This document shows, piece by piece, positions 11,334-24,402 of a DNA stretch of 64,000 bases. Within the stretch, counting starts at the first letter, position 1, and each line of letters begins with the position of its first letter. This stretch comes from Sarocladium kiliense (taxonomy: Eukaryota > Ascomycota > Sordariomycetes > Hypocreales > Sarocladiaceae), in contig JAUZTG010000020.1 in the NCBI GenBank assembly GCA_030734395.1, forward strand, positions 496,001 through 560,000, given 5' to 3'. The notes beneath the pieces were generated by a model that saw only the letters and a list, made by a program, of their open reading frames with translations, searched no databases and was not told the DNA's origin. The translations under genes and the position numbers were made by a program.

Positions 11334-11797
11334 ACCATGCCGCGGACGTAGCTCAGTGTGTGATTTACGAGAAATGAAACTGAGTATCTCAAAGATCAAA
11401 GTGAGCTGACAGGTTTGAGCAATAAACTTTCTCGAACGTCTCAACCCAGTCGGCCCCATTTTACATGTGAAAGCGCTTAGACAGGGTGTTGTGGAGCAAG
11501 TCGATAAGGTTCGCCACTTTGTTGAGACGCACGATTTCACCATGTGGCTTTCACAGGTGAGCAGATCCTGTCTTCCCATAACTTGCTGTTGTCACGTTCG
11601 TAAGATTTTAAATTGAATTCTCGTCGATAGCCAAAACGCCCCTGTGCTTCAAAAAGCCTAGTCCACCCCCTGCCAAAATATATTCCATGAAAGCTTAATT
11701 GCAAACCCAAACTCATGCTCTTCGTGAGGCAATACGGAACTCCGAATAACGGGCGGACCTCCTGCCCGCGCAAACAACAAAGATACTTTGCATCCAG
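11334..11797. other. Intergenic region between two minus-strand genes
   Basis: 464 bp covering the 3' flank of INCENP and the promoter of the one-TM gene. ORF extensions here are unspliced read-through with no recognisable content. Nothing else seen. Confidence 0.5.
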
Positions 11798-14700
11798 TTA
11801 AAGCAGGTTCTTGCTCATCTCATACGTCCAACCTCCCTCCCTCCGCAGCTTATCTCGCGCTGCCATGTCTTTCCTGATGTCCTCTTCAGTCAAGCGATCC
11901 GCTCCTGACCAATTCGCACTTGAAGTGCGGCTTCGGAATTTGTGGAACTTCTCTTTGCTCTTGTAGAACACCTCTTCCATGTTCAACGGCCGAGGTGGGC
12001 CGAAGATCTGTGCAGGGTCCAGCGGCTCTTGGTCCAGTAGAGCACGGCGAAGATCAGGCGAATTTGCCCAATCTGCGACCATCCCGCGACCGTCGTCCTC
12101 ATCATCATCTTCGTCGTCAGTCTGGATTTCTGGCAGTTCGATGGCTTCGCCATTCTGAAACTTGGGTGATGACTTCGCGACTGACTTCGCAGCCGGTGCT
12201 TTCATTCCATTTCGTACAGGAGTTTTCGTTGGATGGCCTGTCGCAGTACTGGCATTTGGCGCAAACGGGATAGCCCCCTTTGAAATCTGGGCCATTTCGA
12301 AAGGATGCGCTGACTTTGCCTGACTATGGTGTTGTGCCGTTACCGCCGCCTTGAACAGATCCCTCGTAGCACTCTGTGGCGCATTCGGATAGTTGGTAGG
12401 GTACGCAGGTTTCGCCGGAAGGTCCTGGAATGGTCAGCTTGAACTCTCTGAGGATGTTGGATTGCAAACTCACTTTCTTAAAGGTGATCGACGGGCGCAC
12501 AGGAGGGCCCTTGATGTTGGGAGGGCTATCGCTGTCATGCTTCTCGTCGAAGTCATCACTAGTCCGACGCCGCTTGGCATCCTTTGATTGGTATGAAGGT
12601 GCGTTGCGGCTTGGGCCGGACTTGTAAGAATCCTCAGCCGATTCCGCAGGCAGAGTCCGCTTCGCGCTAACCTTCGTTACGTGAGATGCTGTTGGGCGTC
12701 CAGTTTCTTCCTGTGATCGCGGCAGGCCAGAGGTCATCCGAGATAGCGGACGGGCCCCCTCACCCTTGCTACTGGCCAGCGTAGATGCTCTCTTGTCTTG
12801 ATGCGGCGCGAAGTCTTGAGTACCATGAGCATGGCTACGTACAGCTGGCGGTGGGGCCCTTGTTTGCTTGGCTTTCTCGATCGCTGCTTGCCTTTGGGCG
12901 CTCTTTTTAGCCTCTGCTTGTGCAAGCTGCTCCCGCTCTTTTTGCTTTTGTCGCTCGGCCTCCTGCCGCTTGATCTGCTCGGCCTTCCGCTGTTCCTCTT
13001 GCGCAGCAAGCCGCTTCCTCTCGAGCTCGGCTTTGGCTTCGCGTCTCTTAAGTGCTTCACGTTCATCTTGCTCTTTCTTCTTTGCTGCTGCATCCAAGGC
13101 TTTAGACCGTCCGGCGGATGCTGCTGCCCTGAGACTTTGCGTAGAAGGTTTGCTCTGGAGGGAGGCCTTGCTTGCCTTGCTTGTCAACTGTGGTTGTGTC
13201 TGAGGTGCTGGTGCCAGAGTGTCTGGCTCGTTTGTTGGAGCCGCGGCTGTGGTGTTGGAAGTAAGATACTGCGAATGCTGTGAACCTGTGTTGACCCTGA
13301 TCACCGTTGGGGCTTGTCTCGACTTTGACAGAGTTTCCTTGACAGGTTTAACCGGTCGCTTGAGCTCCCTGGTACGCAGTGCAGATGCAGGGCCGACGGA
13401 CCGAGGTGCTGGTTGTGGAATAGTTGAGGGGGCGTCAAGCATCTCAACATCCGGTCCGGAGTATTTGACAGTATCCTCATCCTCAGCAGCTCTAGGCTTG
13501 CGGGGGCTGCTGCGTGTAGGTTTTGGGGTCTTCTGTGCCTGTGCAGCATCCCTCCATGCTGTGAGGTTTGCTTTCTCGGCTGTCTCCTTCTCCTTGCTGA
13601 AATCACGAGCCCTCTCTCGTTCTTGGGCGCGAGCCTTCTCAAGTTTCTCATACTGCTCCTCCATCCGTTTCGTCTCCTTATCCCGCTTCTTTTCCTCCCT
13701 CTCTTTCTCAATGGACGCGCGAGTTCGCTTGCCGATGGGACGGGTAGGGCTGGCATCAGAGATGGCCAGACTTGATTCAGGGTGGGCTTCCCTGGCAGTC
13801 TCAGGCCTCTCAGCCAAGGACTCCATGGAAGGGCCAGTAAAGTGGCCGAGCCGTGTCATCGATGGGGAGAGAATGGACGCTTTGCCCTCTGCACTCAAGA
13901 CTGCGCCCTTTGCGATAAGTCCCTTCGAGCTCTTGAAGATAGAGGACAGTTTGTTCTTGACTTGTTTCAACGGGCTATCACCGTAGGCGCGAGTGGGTGA
14001 TTTTTGGGCAGCGACGGATGTAGCCAGTGTGGAAGTAGATCCAAGCCTTAAATCGCCTACCGTGGCAGCCTTCTGAAACGGCAGGGTATGACTGCTCAAC
14101 GATGGAGAAGCCTCAGCTGCAATCACGGGAACAGAAAAGTGCTCGATTGCAGAGAGCGGTCTCTGGGTCTCATGCACTGTCTGACGATGCGGTGAAGAGA
14201 GCATATCCATGGCCTCGTTAGCCGTCACAGCCTGATGCAAGCCCTCCATGACATCTGTAGAAATGCTTTTGGGAAGTAGTGGGCGCGTAGTGAGCGTCAC
14301 TTCAGGTTCCCGCGAGGTGGTAGGCGGCTCAATCCAGTCATCGTCATCCTCAGGGAAAGCCCCAGGCGTAGATTTCAATGTTGCCATTGGTAGTGGTGAG
14401 GGGGATTTCGGCACGTGAGATCCTTGTACTGCAGTGCTCACAAGCTTATGTGCCGCTGTGCTGTCCGAGGCTGGTTTAGTAGCCCGCTCACCATGAGGCT
14501 GCGACTTGCCAAGCATAGAAATCTGGTCCTGAAGTCGCTGCGTGTACGTCTTGTGGTGGTCTGCCGCCAGGTCTTCGTATTTGGCTTGTGCTGTGTCGGA
14601 CGGATCTTTGTCCAATGCCATATCGTCATTGTCGTCCACCTCATCACTGTTGTGGATCGTTACGTTGCCAAGGCTCTTCCCTCCAGTTGGGCGACTGTAG

Positions 14701-15788
14701 TAACTCATCCTGTTATGATCGAGATGACTTACGCGCGATACCCGGCCTCCATTAGCCTTAACCCCTGCCAAAGGCTCTCTTGCTGGAAGTGAGGCAAAGT
14801 TGAGGCTGCTCTTACGGACCATAGGGCGTATTGGGCTCGATGTCTCAGATGGAGAATTCTCGAGATCGGTGTTTCCGCCATCATCGTCGTTATGGATTTC
14901 CATGCCGTCAACCGTCTGACCCTCCTTGTCGTTGACCTCCGGTTGAAGAGGCGAGGACACTTCAGCTTCAGGGACAGGTGAAGCAACAACGCCGACGGTT
15001 GCTTCAGTCAGCTTGAATGTATTGTCGCCCAACATACGCGTCGTCTGCTCCTCTCTCGCAGTCTGGAAAGTTTTCTCCGGTGAATCCCCAGGAAATGCGC
15101 GAACTGGGCTCAGTTTCACAGGAACATGCGTGGTGGTGTGCAGTGCGACGTGATCATTAATCCCAAGTCCTTCGCGGAAAGACTGAGAGCCTTGAACAAT
15201 GTCCTGACTACCATAGTAACCAGAATCCTGAGTGTCGGGCTGAAGTTCCTTGGGTCTTGGAATCGCGACCATCTTTCGGGGCGAAGGCGAACGATGGATC
15301 TCGGGCGAGCTAGTCGCTACATCCCGTAGAACTTGTGGCGATCTGATGCGGTCGATACGTGGTGAAAGATGGCTAGATGGAACGTTGGGTGTCGCAGCAA
15401 ACACGTCAGATAGAGGCTACGTTCGTTAGTTGATGGAGTGCGACTGATATTGCCGGACAGGGACTCACAACGCGATTCTCAGCAGCAGCCGGTCTGCGTG
15501 CTGTACGAGGAGTCTTTCCCCTTAGTTTGCCGGGCGTTTTGAAAGTGTCGGCGAAGTTCCTGCCAGCAGATCAGTATCGTCCGTCTGTAATAACTACAGG
15601 TAGCACGCGTACGTTTCGTTCTCATCGAAGATGCCAGCCATATGCTCGTTCAGCCAATCCATCTCATTCCTCGCCGAGTACGAAAATTCTTCGACTTCGG
15701 ACTCAACGATCTGCAGCGCTGAGGAGCGTTCCTCGCTCACCCAGGCGGCCGAGCCGACCTGGAGTCGCGGTCCTCGCATAGCTGCCAT
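11798..15788 (-). CDS. SLI15: INCENP / SLI15, chromosomal passenger complex scaffold
   Basis: Exons 15788..15613, 15559..15469, 15416..12474 and 12424..11798 give 1278 aa. The N-terminus (DWLNEHMAGIFDENE, then TPGKLRGKTPRTARR and ENRVPLSDVFA) matches the survivin/borealin-binding end of fungal INCENP. Residues about 600-1000 are disordered Ser/Pro sequence interrupted by two long charged helices (KEREEKKRDKETKRMEEQ and the KRREAKAELERKRLAAQ stretch), the microtubule-binding single-alpha-helix type. The C-terminus has the IN-box (DWANSPDLRRALLDQEPL from about residue 1190) that binds and activates Aurora B/Ipl1. The passenger complex corrects kinetochore attachments and drives cytokinesis. It is much longer than budding yeast SLI15, mainly in the low-complexity middle. 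It shares a promoter with SMC2. Confidence 0.93.
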
Positions 15789-16247
15789 AGTTGTGGAATA
15801 ACCTAGGCCGGTGCAGCTGGGAAGTGGCTAGGATGGGCCGGGATTCGGTTAGGATTAGGGTCCTATAATGACATCGAGGCGAGCTTCGGATGTAATTGCC
15901 AGCGTAATGGAATTGAAGAGGTAGATGTGTCGTTGATATTCAACGGCGAGTCTGGAGGGTCAGTAGAGCAAGCGGGCGACTGGTAGTTAGTTTGTTTTGA
16001 TGGGAACCATATCGGGTTAGCGCTCCGAGCTACGATCGCGCTCCAACCCAGGCAGCTAGCAAGGCACGTGATTTCTGGCTCAGTCATCAACAATCCACTG
16101 CACGTGCTGATAAGCTTATCAGAACGCAAACACGGGCGGGCTTGTTTACTTGGCTGTAGTCGCGTCTGAACGAGGGGCTGTCGTTGCTCAGCTGTCGCGA
16201 TCACCTCAACAAGGTCGGAATACCCTGACGACAACACATGCGCAGAA
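15789..16247. promoter_or_regulatory. Shared divergent promoter, INCENP / SMC2
   Basis: 459 bp separate the starts of two chromosome-segregation genes. Two CACGTG E-boxes lie at 16065-16070 and 16101-16106, the second abutting the palindrome at 16107-16122. No classic MCB (ACGCGT) box was seen within the gap itself; one ACGCGT lies just inside the first INCENP intron (15605-15610). Co-regulation is an inference. Confidence 0.55.
16107..16122. promoter_or_regulatory. Perfect 16-bp palindrome of back-to-back GATA sites
   Basis: CTGATAAGCTTATCAG equals its own reverse complement and contains two TGATAA sites pointing in opposite directions, directly adjoining a CACGTG. It lies 126 bp before the SMC2 start. 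A symmetric site suits a dimeric or paired GATA-type factor; binding is not shown. Confidence 0.5.
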
Positions 16248-19200
16248 ATGAGGGTCATCGAAGTCATTATCGACGTAGGTATGCGCTGTTCTCCTCATCA
16301 GACTTGTTTGCTGATGCCTTCTACAGGGCTTCAAGTCGTACGCCGTGCGAACGGTCATATCAGGATGGTTAGTCAATAAGAAAGGCGATGACGATCGATG
16401 AACTGTTGAACTGAGTTACAATAGGGACGAGAGTTTCAATTCCATTACCGGGCTCAACGGTAGTGGCAAGTCCAATATCCTCGATTCAATATGCTTTGTT
16501 CTCGGCATCACAAATATGTCGACCGTCCGCGCTCAGAATCTCCAGGTATTGCCTCACGAATCCTTACTTGACAGCCATGACTAATGATACGGCCAGGATC
16601 TGATATACAAGCGCGGCCAAGCAGGTGTCACCAAGGCCAGTGTCACGATCGTTTTCGACAATCGCGACAAGAAGAAGTCTCCGATCGGTTTCGAGGAATA
16701 TGCGACGATCAGTGTCACTCGCCAAATTGTCCTGGGCGGTACTTCCAAGTATCTTATCAATGGACACCGGGCACAACAACAGACAGTCCAGAACCTCTTT
16801 CAGTCTGTTCAACTTAATATCAACAATCCAAACTTCCTCATCATGCAAGGAAAGATTACCAAGGTGTTGAACATGAAAGCAGTGGAGATACTGGGCATGA
16901 TTGAGGAAGCAGCCGGAACCAGGATGTTCGAAGACCGCAGAGACAAGGCTCTGAAGACTATGGCAAAGAAGGAGATGAAGCTGCAGGAGCTCAAGGAGCT
17001 TTTGAAGGACGAAATCGAGCCGAAGCTGGAGAAACTCCGAGGAGAGAAGCGAGCATTTCTAGACTTTCAGCAGACACAGAACGATCTCGAACGTTTAACT
17101 CGCATGGTCGTCGCTTACGATTACGTTCGGTGTCAGGAGAAACTAGAACAATCAGCAGCTGATCTTGGAGGAAAGAAACAACGACAAAAGGACCTCGAGG
17201 ATTCGGCCGCTCGCCTGAAGAGCGAGATATCTCATCTCGAAGAGGACGCCAAACGCGTACGGTCACAGCGCGAGAAGGAATTGAAGAAGGGTGGTGCCGC
17301 ACAAGCTCTCGAGGAAAGCTCCAAGAAGCACTCCAACGAGCTTGTGCGCTTAACGACGGCTATGGATCTGAAGAAGTCGAGTCTGACAGAGGAGAAGGAG
17401 AAGAAGTCAGCAATTGAGAAGACGGTGTCTGAGTTGAACAGCGCACTGCAAGACAAGACGACCACTTTCGAGACTATGAAGAGCAAGTACGATACGGCCA
17501 ACGAGGAGCTGGCAAAGCTCAGCAAGGACGCCGAGTCCCAAGAAGAGCTCCTTCAGACCTTGCTCACCGGTGTAGCATCTAAAGATGGTCAAGAGAATGG
17601 CTATCAGGGACAGCTTCAAGACGCTAGAAACCGCGCGACAGCAGCCGCTACGCAGCAAGAACAAGCGAAGATTAAGATCACACATCTTCAATCCCGCTTG
17701 AAGGAAGAGGAACCACGAGCGAAGCTTGCGAAGCAACAGAACGCGACGCTTATCAATGACTTGGACGGCCTCAAAGCCCAGGCATCTACTCTGGAGAAGC
17801 AACTGAGCAAGCTCGGCTTTGAGCCTGGGCAAGAAGATGAGATGTACAAGCAAGAATCTTCCCTCCAACAGACCATCCGCGGCCTTCGCCAAGATTCTGA
17901 CAAGCTCAAACGACAAGTTGCGAATATCGATTTCAACTATTCTGACCCTGTACCGAACTTTGATCGGTCAAAGGTCAAAGGCCTTGTGGCGCAGCTGTTC
18001 ACGTTGGATAAGGAGCATACCAAGGCTGGTACCGCACTGGAGATCTGTGCCGGAGGGCGCCTGTACAACGTCGTTGTTGATAGCGAGGTCACCGGTACAC
18101 AGCTTCTGCAAAAGGGCAAGCTTCGCAAACGTGTTACGATTATTCCTCTGAACAAAATTGCTGCATTCAAGGCTTCGGCACAAGCGATCGCAACAGCGCA
18201 GAAGCTCGCACCTGGCAAGGTTGACCTCGCTCTGACTCTCGTAGGTTACGATGAAGAGGTTTCTGCCGCCATGGAGTACGTTTTCGGTAACACTCTGGTT
18301 TGCGCCGATGCCGAAACCGCGAAGAGGGTAACTTTTGATCCGAATGTTCGAATGCGGAGCATCACTCTTGAGGGCGATGCCTACGATCCTTCTGGTACCC
18401 TTTCAGGAGGCAGCGCCCCGAATTCTAGCGGAGTCTTGGTAACTCTTCAAAGACTGAACAACATCAACCGCCAGCTTAAGGAAGCGGAGCGTTCCTTGAG
18501 AGATGTTCAGGATAAGATTTCTAGGGAGAGGGAGAAACTGCAGCATGGTCGATCTATCAAGCAAGAATTGGACCTGAAGACTCATGAAATCAAGCTTGCA
18601 GAGGAACAAATCAGCGGAAATTCTTCCTCTTCCATCATTCAGGAAGTCGAAAACATGAAGACGACAATCGTTGAACTCAAAGACAGCATCGTGGAGGCGA
18701 AAGCTCGCCAGGTAGAAGCAAGCGCCGATGTCAAACGAATTGAGAAGGATATGAAGGACTTCGACAACAACAAAGATGAGAAATTGGTCGAGCTACAGAA
18801 GTCACTGGATAAGCTACGGGCCGATTTGCAAAAGCGTTCAGCATCTGTCAAAGTTCTGCAGAAGGAGCAACAAGGAGCACAACTGGATCAAGAGCAGGTC
18901 GGCAGTGATCTGTCCGCAGCACAGGAGCAGCTTGAGGAGGTAGAGCATGCCATAAACGCTCAGGAAAGTGACATCGAGGATCTCGCGAAGAAGCAGGCCT
19001 CTCTCACGGAGACTTTCGAGAGTGTCCAAGCCCAACTGGATGACGAGCGTGCCAAGCTTCACCAGTTCGACGATGAACTCCGAGCTCTTGAAGAGGCAAC
19101 TCGTTCCAAGAACTCGCAGCTTACCGAAGAAAGCCTGGAGATGCAGAAGCTGGGTCATCAGGTCGAGAGGTTCAATAAAGAACAACAGGGTGCTGCGGAG

Positions 19201-20003
19201 AATGTGGCTCATCTTGAGGCAGAGCATGAATGGATCGCCGATGAGAAAGACAATTTTGGACGGCCTGGCACGCCGTATGATTTCAACGGACAGAACATCG
19301 CAGAATGCAAAGCAACCCGTCGCAACCTGACCGACCGCTTCCAGGGCATGAAGAAGAAGATCAATCCCAAGGTTATGAACATGATTGACAGCGTCGAGAA
19401 GAAGGAAGCGACCCTCAAGAACATGATCAAGACTGTCATCCGGGATAAGCAGAAGATTGAGACGACGATCGAGAGTCTCGACGACTACAAAAAGAAGGCG
19501 CTGCAGGAGACCTGGGAGAAGGTTAACAGCGACTTCGGTCAGATTTTCTCTGAGCTGCTTCCCGGTGGCAGCTTCGCCAAGCTTGATCCCCCTGAGGGCA
19601 AGACAATCAGTGACGGATTGGAGGTCAAGGTCTGTCTCGGCAAGGTTTGGAAGCAGAGCTTGACGGAGCTGAGTGGTGGTCAAAGGTATGTTCCGAAATC
19701 TTGGCCCCTGGGAATCTACACAGCGCTAACCTTGGCAGATCACTCGTTGCGCTGTCGCTTATCATGGCACTACTTCAATTCAAACCCGCGCCGATGTACA
19801 TCCTGGATGAGGTTGATGCCGCTCTGGACCCTTCACACACCCAAAATATTGGTCTGTTGATCAAAAATCGGTTCAAGGGCTCGCAGTTCATCGTCGTCAG
19901 TCTCAAGGACGGCATGTTCCAGAATGCAAATCGCATTTTCCGCACGAGATTCAGCGAGGGGACGAGTATGGTACAAGCTTTGACGGCTGCGGACATGAAG
20001 TAA
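16248..20003 (+). CDS. SMC2: SMC2, condensin ATPase subunit
   Basis: Exons 16248..16274, 16327..16367, 16425..16545, 16597..19685 and 19739..20003 give 1180 aa, the SMC2 norm. Walker A GLNGSGKS (32-39) follows the diagnostic start MRVIEVIIDGFKSYAVRTV; QDLIYKRGQAGV is the SMC2 signature. Two long coiled coils flank a hinge (about 510-680, with TLDKEHTKAGTALEICAGG). The C-terminal head has the signature LSGGQRSLVAL and Walker B MYILDEVDAALD, the last intron splitting the Arg of GGQR. With SMC4 and non-SMC subunits it forms condensin, which loops and compacts mitotic chromosomes. Three of its four introns fall in the first 350 bp, leaving exons of only 27 and 41 bp. Confidence 0.97.
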
Positions 20004-20181
20004 AGTGGAATGGTCCCGTGATGAGATAATGAAGAGATGCACTAGGATTTCAAGGTAGGGACTGGGAGGGACGAAGGGGTTGGACATTGTATAGGATCTG
20101 AGCGTTCAGTTCTGGGCTTGTATTCCAATTTGCTTTCATCGTACATTCGGCCTGGCATAGAACAGGTTTCCCTCTGCGTAT

Positions 20182-21680
20182 TTACTGCGGAATGTATACA
20201 TGTTCGCCCTTCTCTTGGACCTCGATCGTCATGCCTACCGAGATGATGAGACTCAGATCATCTGCATCAACACCCTCCGCATTCGGGAAGATGGGGACCA
20301 TCTGTACGCCGAGGCAACCTGATTTTGGTGCGCCTTCGTCGACATTGCGGTAATGCCTCAAAGCGTAGTCCGGTTCTTCCTTATGTCGTATGCCATCATC
20401 CGGGTTGACGTTGGGTAGTTTGCAGCTATGGAACTGATTAGCAAACAGTGGACAAGTCACAAGCATCTTCGGGCAGACTTACCGAACAGTACGACAGGAA
20501 ACATTGAATTCGCAAACATCGCCATGCTCATCATCCTTTGGAACACAACTGATAGTCTTCCATGCATCCTCGTCGTACGCCTCTGAGCCAGATACTACAT
20601 GAAGAGTTAGCCATCATCCTCCAAATAGCTGAAGTGTCTCACCAATAATATTTGCACGGAAGCGGCGAGGGTCGAGGTAGTCGAGGTTCTCGTCTTTCTT
20701 CACTACTGACTCGAGGGCTGCGACACTCTGCAGACTGAGAAGGTGAAGCGGATACTGGCAGTGAGGAATAAGCAGAACGTCCGTGATCACAGCTCAGCGC
20801 AGGGGAATCCTACCGCGTCTTGAAAATCTACCACCGGCTGGTAGCCCAAAGTCTCCTTACGCGCGGCGCAACGGAAGACTTCACGCTGCTTCACCGCTGG
20901 ATCCATCCTAAACAGTCCCAACGTCCCCTTCACGCCAAGATACCGTGACAGCTCCGGTGGAATCTCCTTACTCATATCCAGCGCCTTGACGGTTTCCTTC
21001 CATACCTTGACATCAGCGTGTCCATAACCCCGCTGACGTTGTTCGTCGGCAGACGGAAACTCAAGCGGGAGCATAAACTCTTTCTGGGGAACTGCGCTCC
21101 AACCTCGACTGAGTCTGGCGGTGAAACGTTGAAGTGTACCGCTCCAGCCAGCATCTGCCCACGGGAACTTCAGGACAATGAAGCCTTCTCTCGGATGGCC
21201 GAGTGCACGGCTCGTCTTGTTGACATCGGGAAGCCAGAGATCCACGGTCACATTAGCGAGAAGTGGGAGTTGACGCTGAGTCTGGAAGCGCCACACCGTC
21301 TCTTCACCCTGACCAGACGCGTTGCTGTCCGGCAGCGCCGCGAAGGTGTAGAGGCGGTCATGCTCCAATCCCGTAGCCAGGACTTTGCTCTTTGTGACCT
21401 CTATTCCCTTGCATGACTTGACTGGGTAGACCCAAAGGCTTCGTATCTGAGGAGGGTTTTCGGATGTTGGGTTGGGTGAGTCACGGACGCGGCTGGGGAG
21501 GGCAGTTTGTGAAGTCTCAAGCCCGACCTTAGAATGTGTTTGGCTCAGGACATCGTCGGTGTCCACAGGGATAGGGGGGAAGAGGATAAATATGGGAACG
21601 GCGAAAACGACGACAGTAACAGTTACAAGAAGCACGGCCACTGGGTCGAGAGACCATAAGATATCCAGGCGCGAGGTCAT
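20182..21680 (-). CDS. Membrane-anchored MOSC-domain protein (mARC-like)
   Basis: Exons 21680..20814, 20754..20643, 20594..20483 and 20425..20182 give 444 aa. A hydrophobic anchor (VAVLLVTVTVVVFAVPIFIL, about residues 13-35) is followed by the MOSC N-terminal beta barrel (QIRSLWVYPVKSCKGIEV, then GLEHDRLYTF) and a MOSC domain (PRRFRANIIVSGSEAYDED; CRTVRCKLPNVNPDDG; KSGCLGVQM with a cysteine in the usual Mo-ligand region). MOSC proteins bind molybdenum cofactor; relatives such as mARC reduce N-hydroxylated compounds at membranes with cytochrome b5. The NVNPDDG and ISVGMTIEV end are typical of fungal members. Substrate is unknown. All three internal junctions keep phase. Confidence 0.88.
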
Positions 21681-23900
21681 GTTGGCTGGCTCTCCGTGCT
21701 GAGCCCACAGGCAGCTCTTCTTCTTCTACCTCGATGGGGATATTTTGTGATGCATGGGCTCTTTGAGCAAGTGGGCCTCTTTTTTGTTGCGCAATATCTG
21801 TCTCGACTTTTCGCTGTGATGTTGTAGTCTTGTTGAGGTCCCAGTAAGCTGGTGAGTTTTCGCGTTCGGCGATCCACCCTGAAACCCCCCCCAGGGTAAT
21901 ATCGTCAACTACCCTAGCAGCGTGTTGCGCCCGGAGATATTTCGAACAACATTGCATCGTAGGTCTGACCTCGCGTTCCTCGTATTGGCGATTTAGACAT
22001 TTTGTTTTGTTTGACAGTCGATAGTTCAGTCGCCCTAAGGTAGCTCAGAAGTCCGGCCCGCCGTGGCTCTCAACCCCGACGCTTGGGTACTCGAGGCGTG
22101 ACAGAGCATCTGCAGAATCATCCGTCTAAGCTGCGGGGATGCATTGTGGTTTGAGCTTCTCGAGCTTGTTTGTTACCAGGTGTATGAGAGACCAATCACC
22201 CATTTGAAGAGGGGCTCAGTCGTGTGTGGCCACGGAAATCTCCCAACAAATTCCAGATCTCTCCGACGCGAAACATGATCAAAGCAGCTTCATAAACTCA
22301 AGCCGGTAAGGCAGCTTTTGACCTTAAGAACGGTCTTTCACACGACACCTGACAAAATTGGAACGCCCAGGACCGCGGCAGGAAAGGCACAAGCCGCAAC
22401 TCACGGTAGAGAAGGCCAGATCCGAATGGGTTTACGATTACGACATTGCTCGAGACCGGATGGCATCGGGGTAAGGCGCGTCGGAGATCTCCCGTCCGCA
22501 AGTGCTAGTGCCGAGGGCGTCACTGTCGACTATCGAATTGGACGTTCCGAGCTACTCTCACGTGGTCAGAGCCCACACGACGCAACATGGGCTGTTCTTC
22601 CGGATATTGGAAGAAAGCCACAGCCCCTCGTACAGCATCTCATTACTGTAGGCTGCCAGCGGGCAGGACTTGGTTCGAAACGGCTCATCCAAGTAACTGA
22701 TCCGCAAGAACTGTATGTATTAGGCATGGAAGTCGTTTGACCTGCACGCGGCAAATAAGAACGCCACGAGAATGGCTGGGAGGGGTCTTTGCCGCAACTG
22801 TGACTGCGGCTGACAATGTACACCTGTGGACAAGAGTAAGATCATCTCAACTGACTGGCTCTTTTCTGACCAACAGGATCCGTGCTGATGGGTGCCAGAC
22901 TACAAGGAGGAGGGGGTGTGTGCAGCTGCATTGCCTGCCTCCTTACAGGCATCGTGTTGAGTTCACACCGCTGCTAACAACTTCCCTAAGGAGAAATACC
23001 TGCTGGAGAACCCATGAGCGGTATTTGCGCGTCCCAGTTGGTACGAGGGCATTTCAATTACCTGCCGGGACCTGACCAGAACAAGCTCGGCGCCTAACCC
23101 AAGCCGCAAGCGCATGCTGGTGTGAGGGAAAGCCTCCGGATGACTGCTGTCCCGCACTTAGTCTACACCGACGATTCCTTTAGCTCCTGACTGCGTTGTT
23201 TCAGACCTTCAATTTAGCTTCCGGTTGGAGGCCAAGGTTTTGAGGGACCAAAGCGTTCTCATGTGGCGGCACAACGAAATACACACGCCGGCGCCGGAGT
23301 GTCGGGACGAGGGAGGTTTGGCGTGGCTTTGGGACGTGTCGAGGACCCTGCAGCTAGTCAATTAGTGGTGTTGTCGTGTCAGAATGGTTTGCGGGTTTTG
23401 CAATTTCAGCTGAAATCAAGCGCGCACGGACTGGTCCTTCGTTCGCCCTGTGAACATGGGGATCGCGCGAGGAATGACTGTGGGGCATCCATGTCCATCC
23501 ATGCTCTATTTCAGTCCACCACGATGGAGACCTGCTGCATGATGCAGGCAGGTGGTGGTGTTGACTTATGTTGGCTGGTTGACACGCGCTCAATGTCTTT
23601 GGCTCAATCCATCCTGGTGAATGGATGGTCAATAGTGCGAAAGGCCTTCGAAAGACTGAGGCTTTGCCGGGTGTACAAGGAGGCAATGCTTGACCCAAGT
23701 GAAGCTCCTGCCCCATAGAACAATATGCAGAAAGTACTCCGGCGGGAGATTTCAAAAGGTGCTGTTACGATTCATGCACCAGAGTTGACTCCAGTCCTGT
23801 ACATTAGCGGATGTCATCAGGGCCCAACAGCTAGCTGATCTGAGAGCCTACCGTAGATCTCATCTTCCACTCCCATGTTCTCCTCCCCCTAGGTGTGTGT

Positions 23901-23918
23901 GTACTCCGTACGGAGTAC
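23901..23918. repeat. Perfect 18-bp palindrome GTACTCCGTACGGAGTAC
   Basis: The sequence equals its own reverse complement. From memory, the core ACTCCGTACGGAGT recurs in intergenic DNA of many filamentous ascomycetes; I cannot count copies here, and only this one was seen in the window. Function is unknown to me. Confidence 0.8.
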
Positions 23919-24402
23919 GTTTGCTCATATGTGGCTGGGGCTCTGTTACTCGAAGGACGTGTTATAACATTCGCCGAAAATCCCTCTGTGTCGAACGACA
24001 TTTGCGTTCATGTATCTGAATGGAGAATAGCTCTGCGAAGCAGCACACTCGAGCATGTCTTGTAGACTTACGTCAACAAACCACAGACCTGGCAGCTCCG
24101 TGGCCGATGTGAGCGGGCGTCGCGGTGAAGTTTGGTTGCATCCCGATCGCCCCCTGTATTGGACCCTTGCTCACCACCTCGATAATCTTTACCTAGGATG
24201 GTATCGGCTTGCTGAATGAGCGGGGGGCTGACGGTAAGGAACATGTTGTTATGTTATAAGACTGCACTGGCGATATAGGCAAGGAAGAGACTGGCCGAAA
24301 GCATGTTTTAATCTAAAGTTCTCATCATCAGTACATCAAAGGACCGGGACGAAGCCGCTCGAGCGTAATAATTCTTCACAAGAAGCTCGATGCCGATCAA
24401 TG

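Noticed and set aside
13219..13986. 255-codon plus-strand ORF
   Set aside because: It is antisense to the INCENP coding exon and Ser/Leu-rich, as expected from the complement of Glu/Arg/Lys codons.
18838..19683. 281-codon minus-strand ORF
   Set aside because: Antisense shadow of the SMC2 coiled coil; Leu-rich because the sense strand is rich in GAG and AAG.
22034..22043. CCTAAGGTAG, resembling a conserved 28S rRNA segment
   Set aside because: Only about 10 bp match; flanking sequence has no rRNA similarity.
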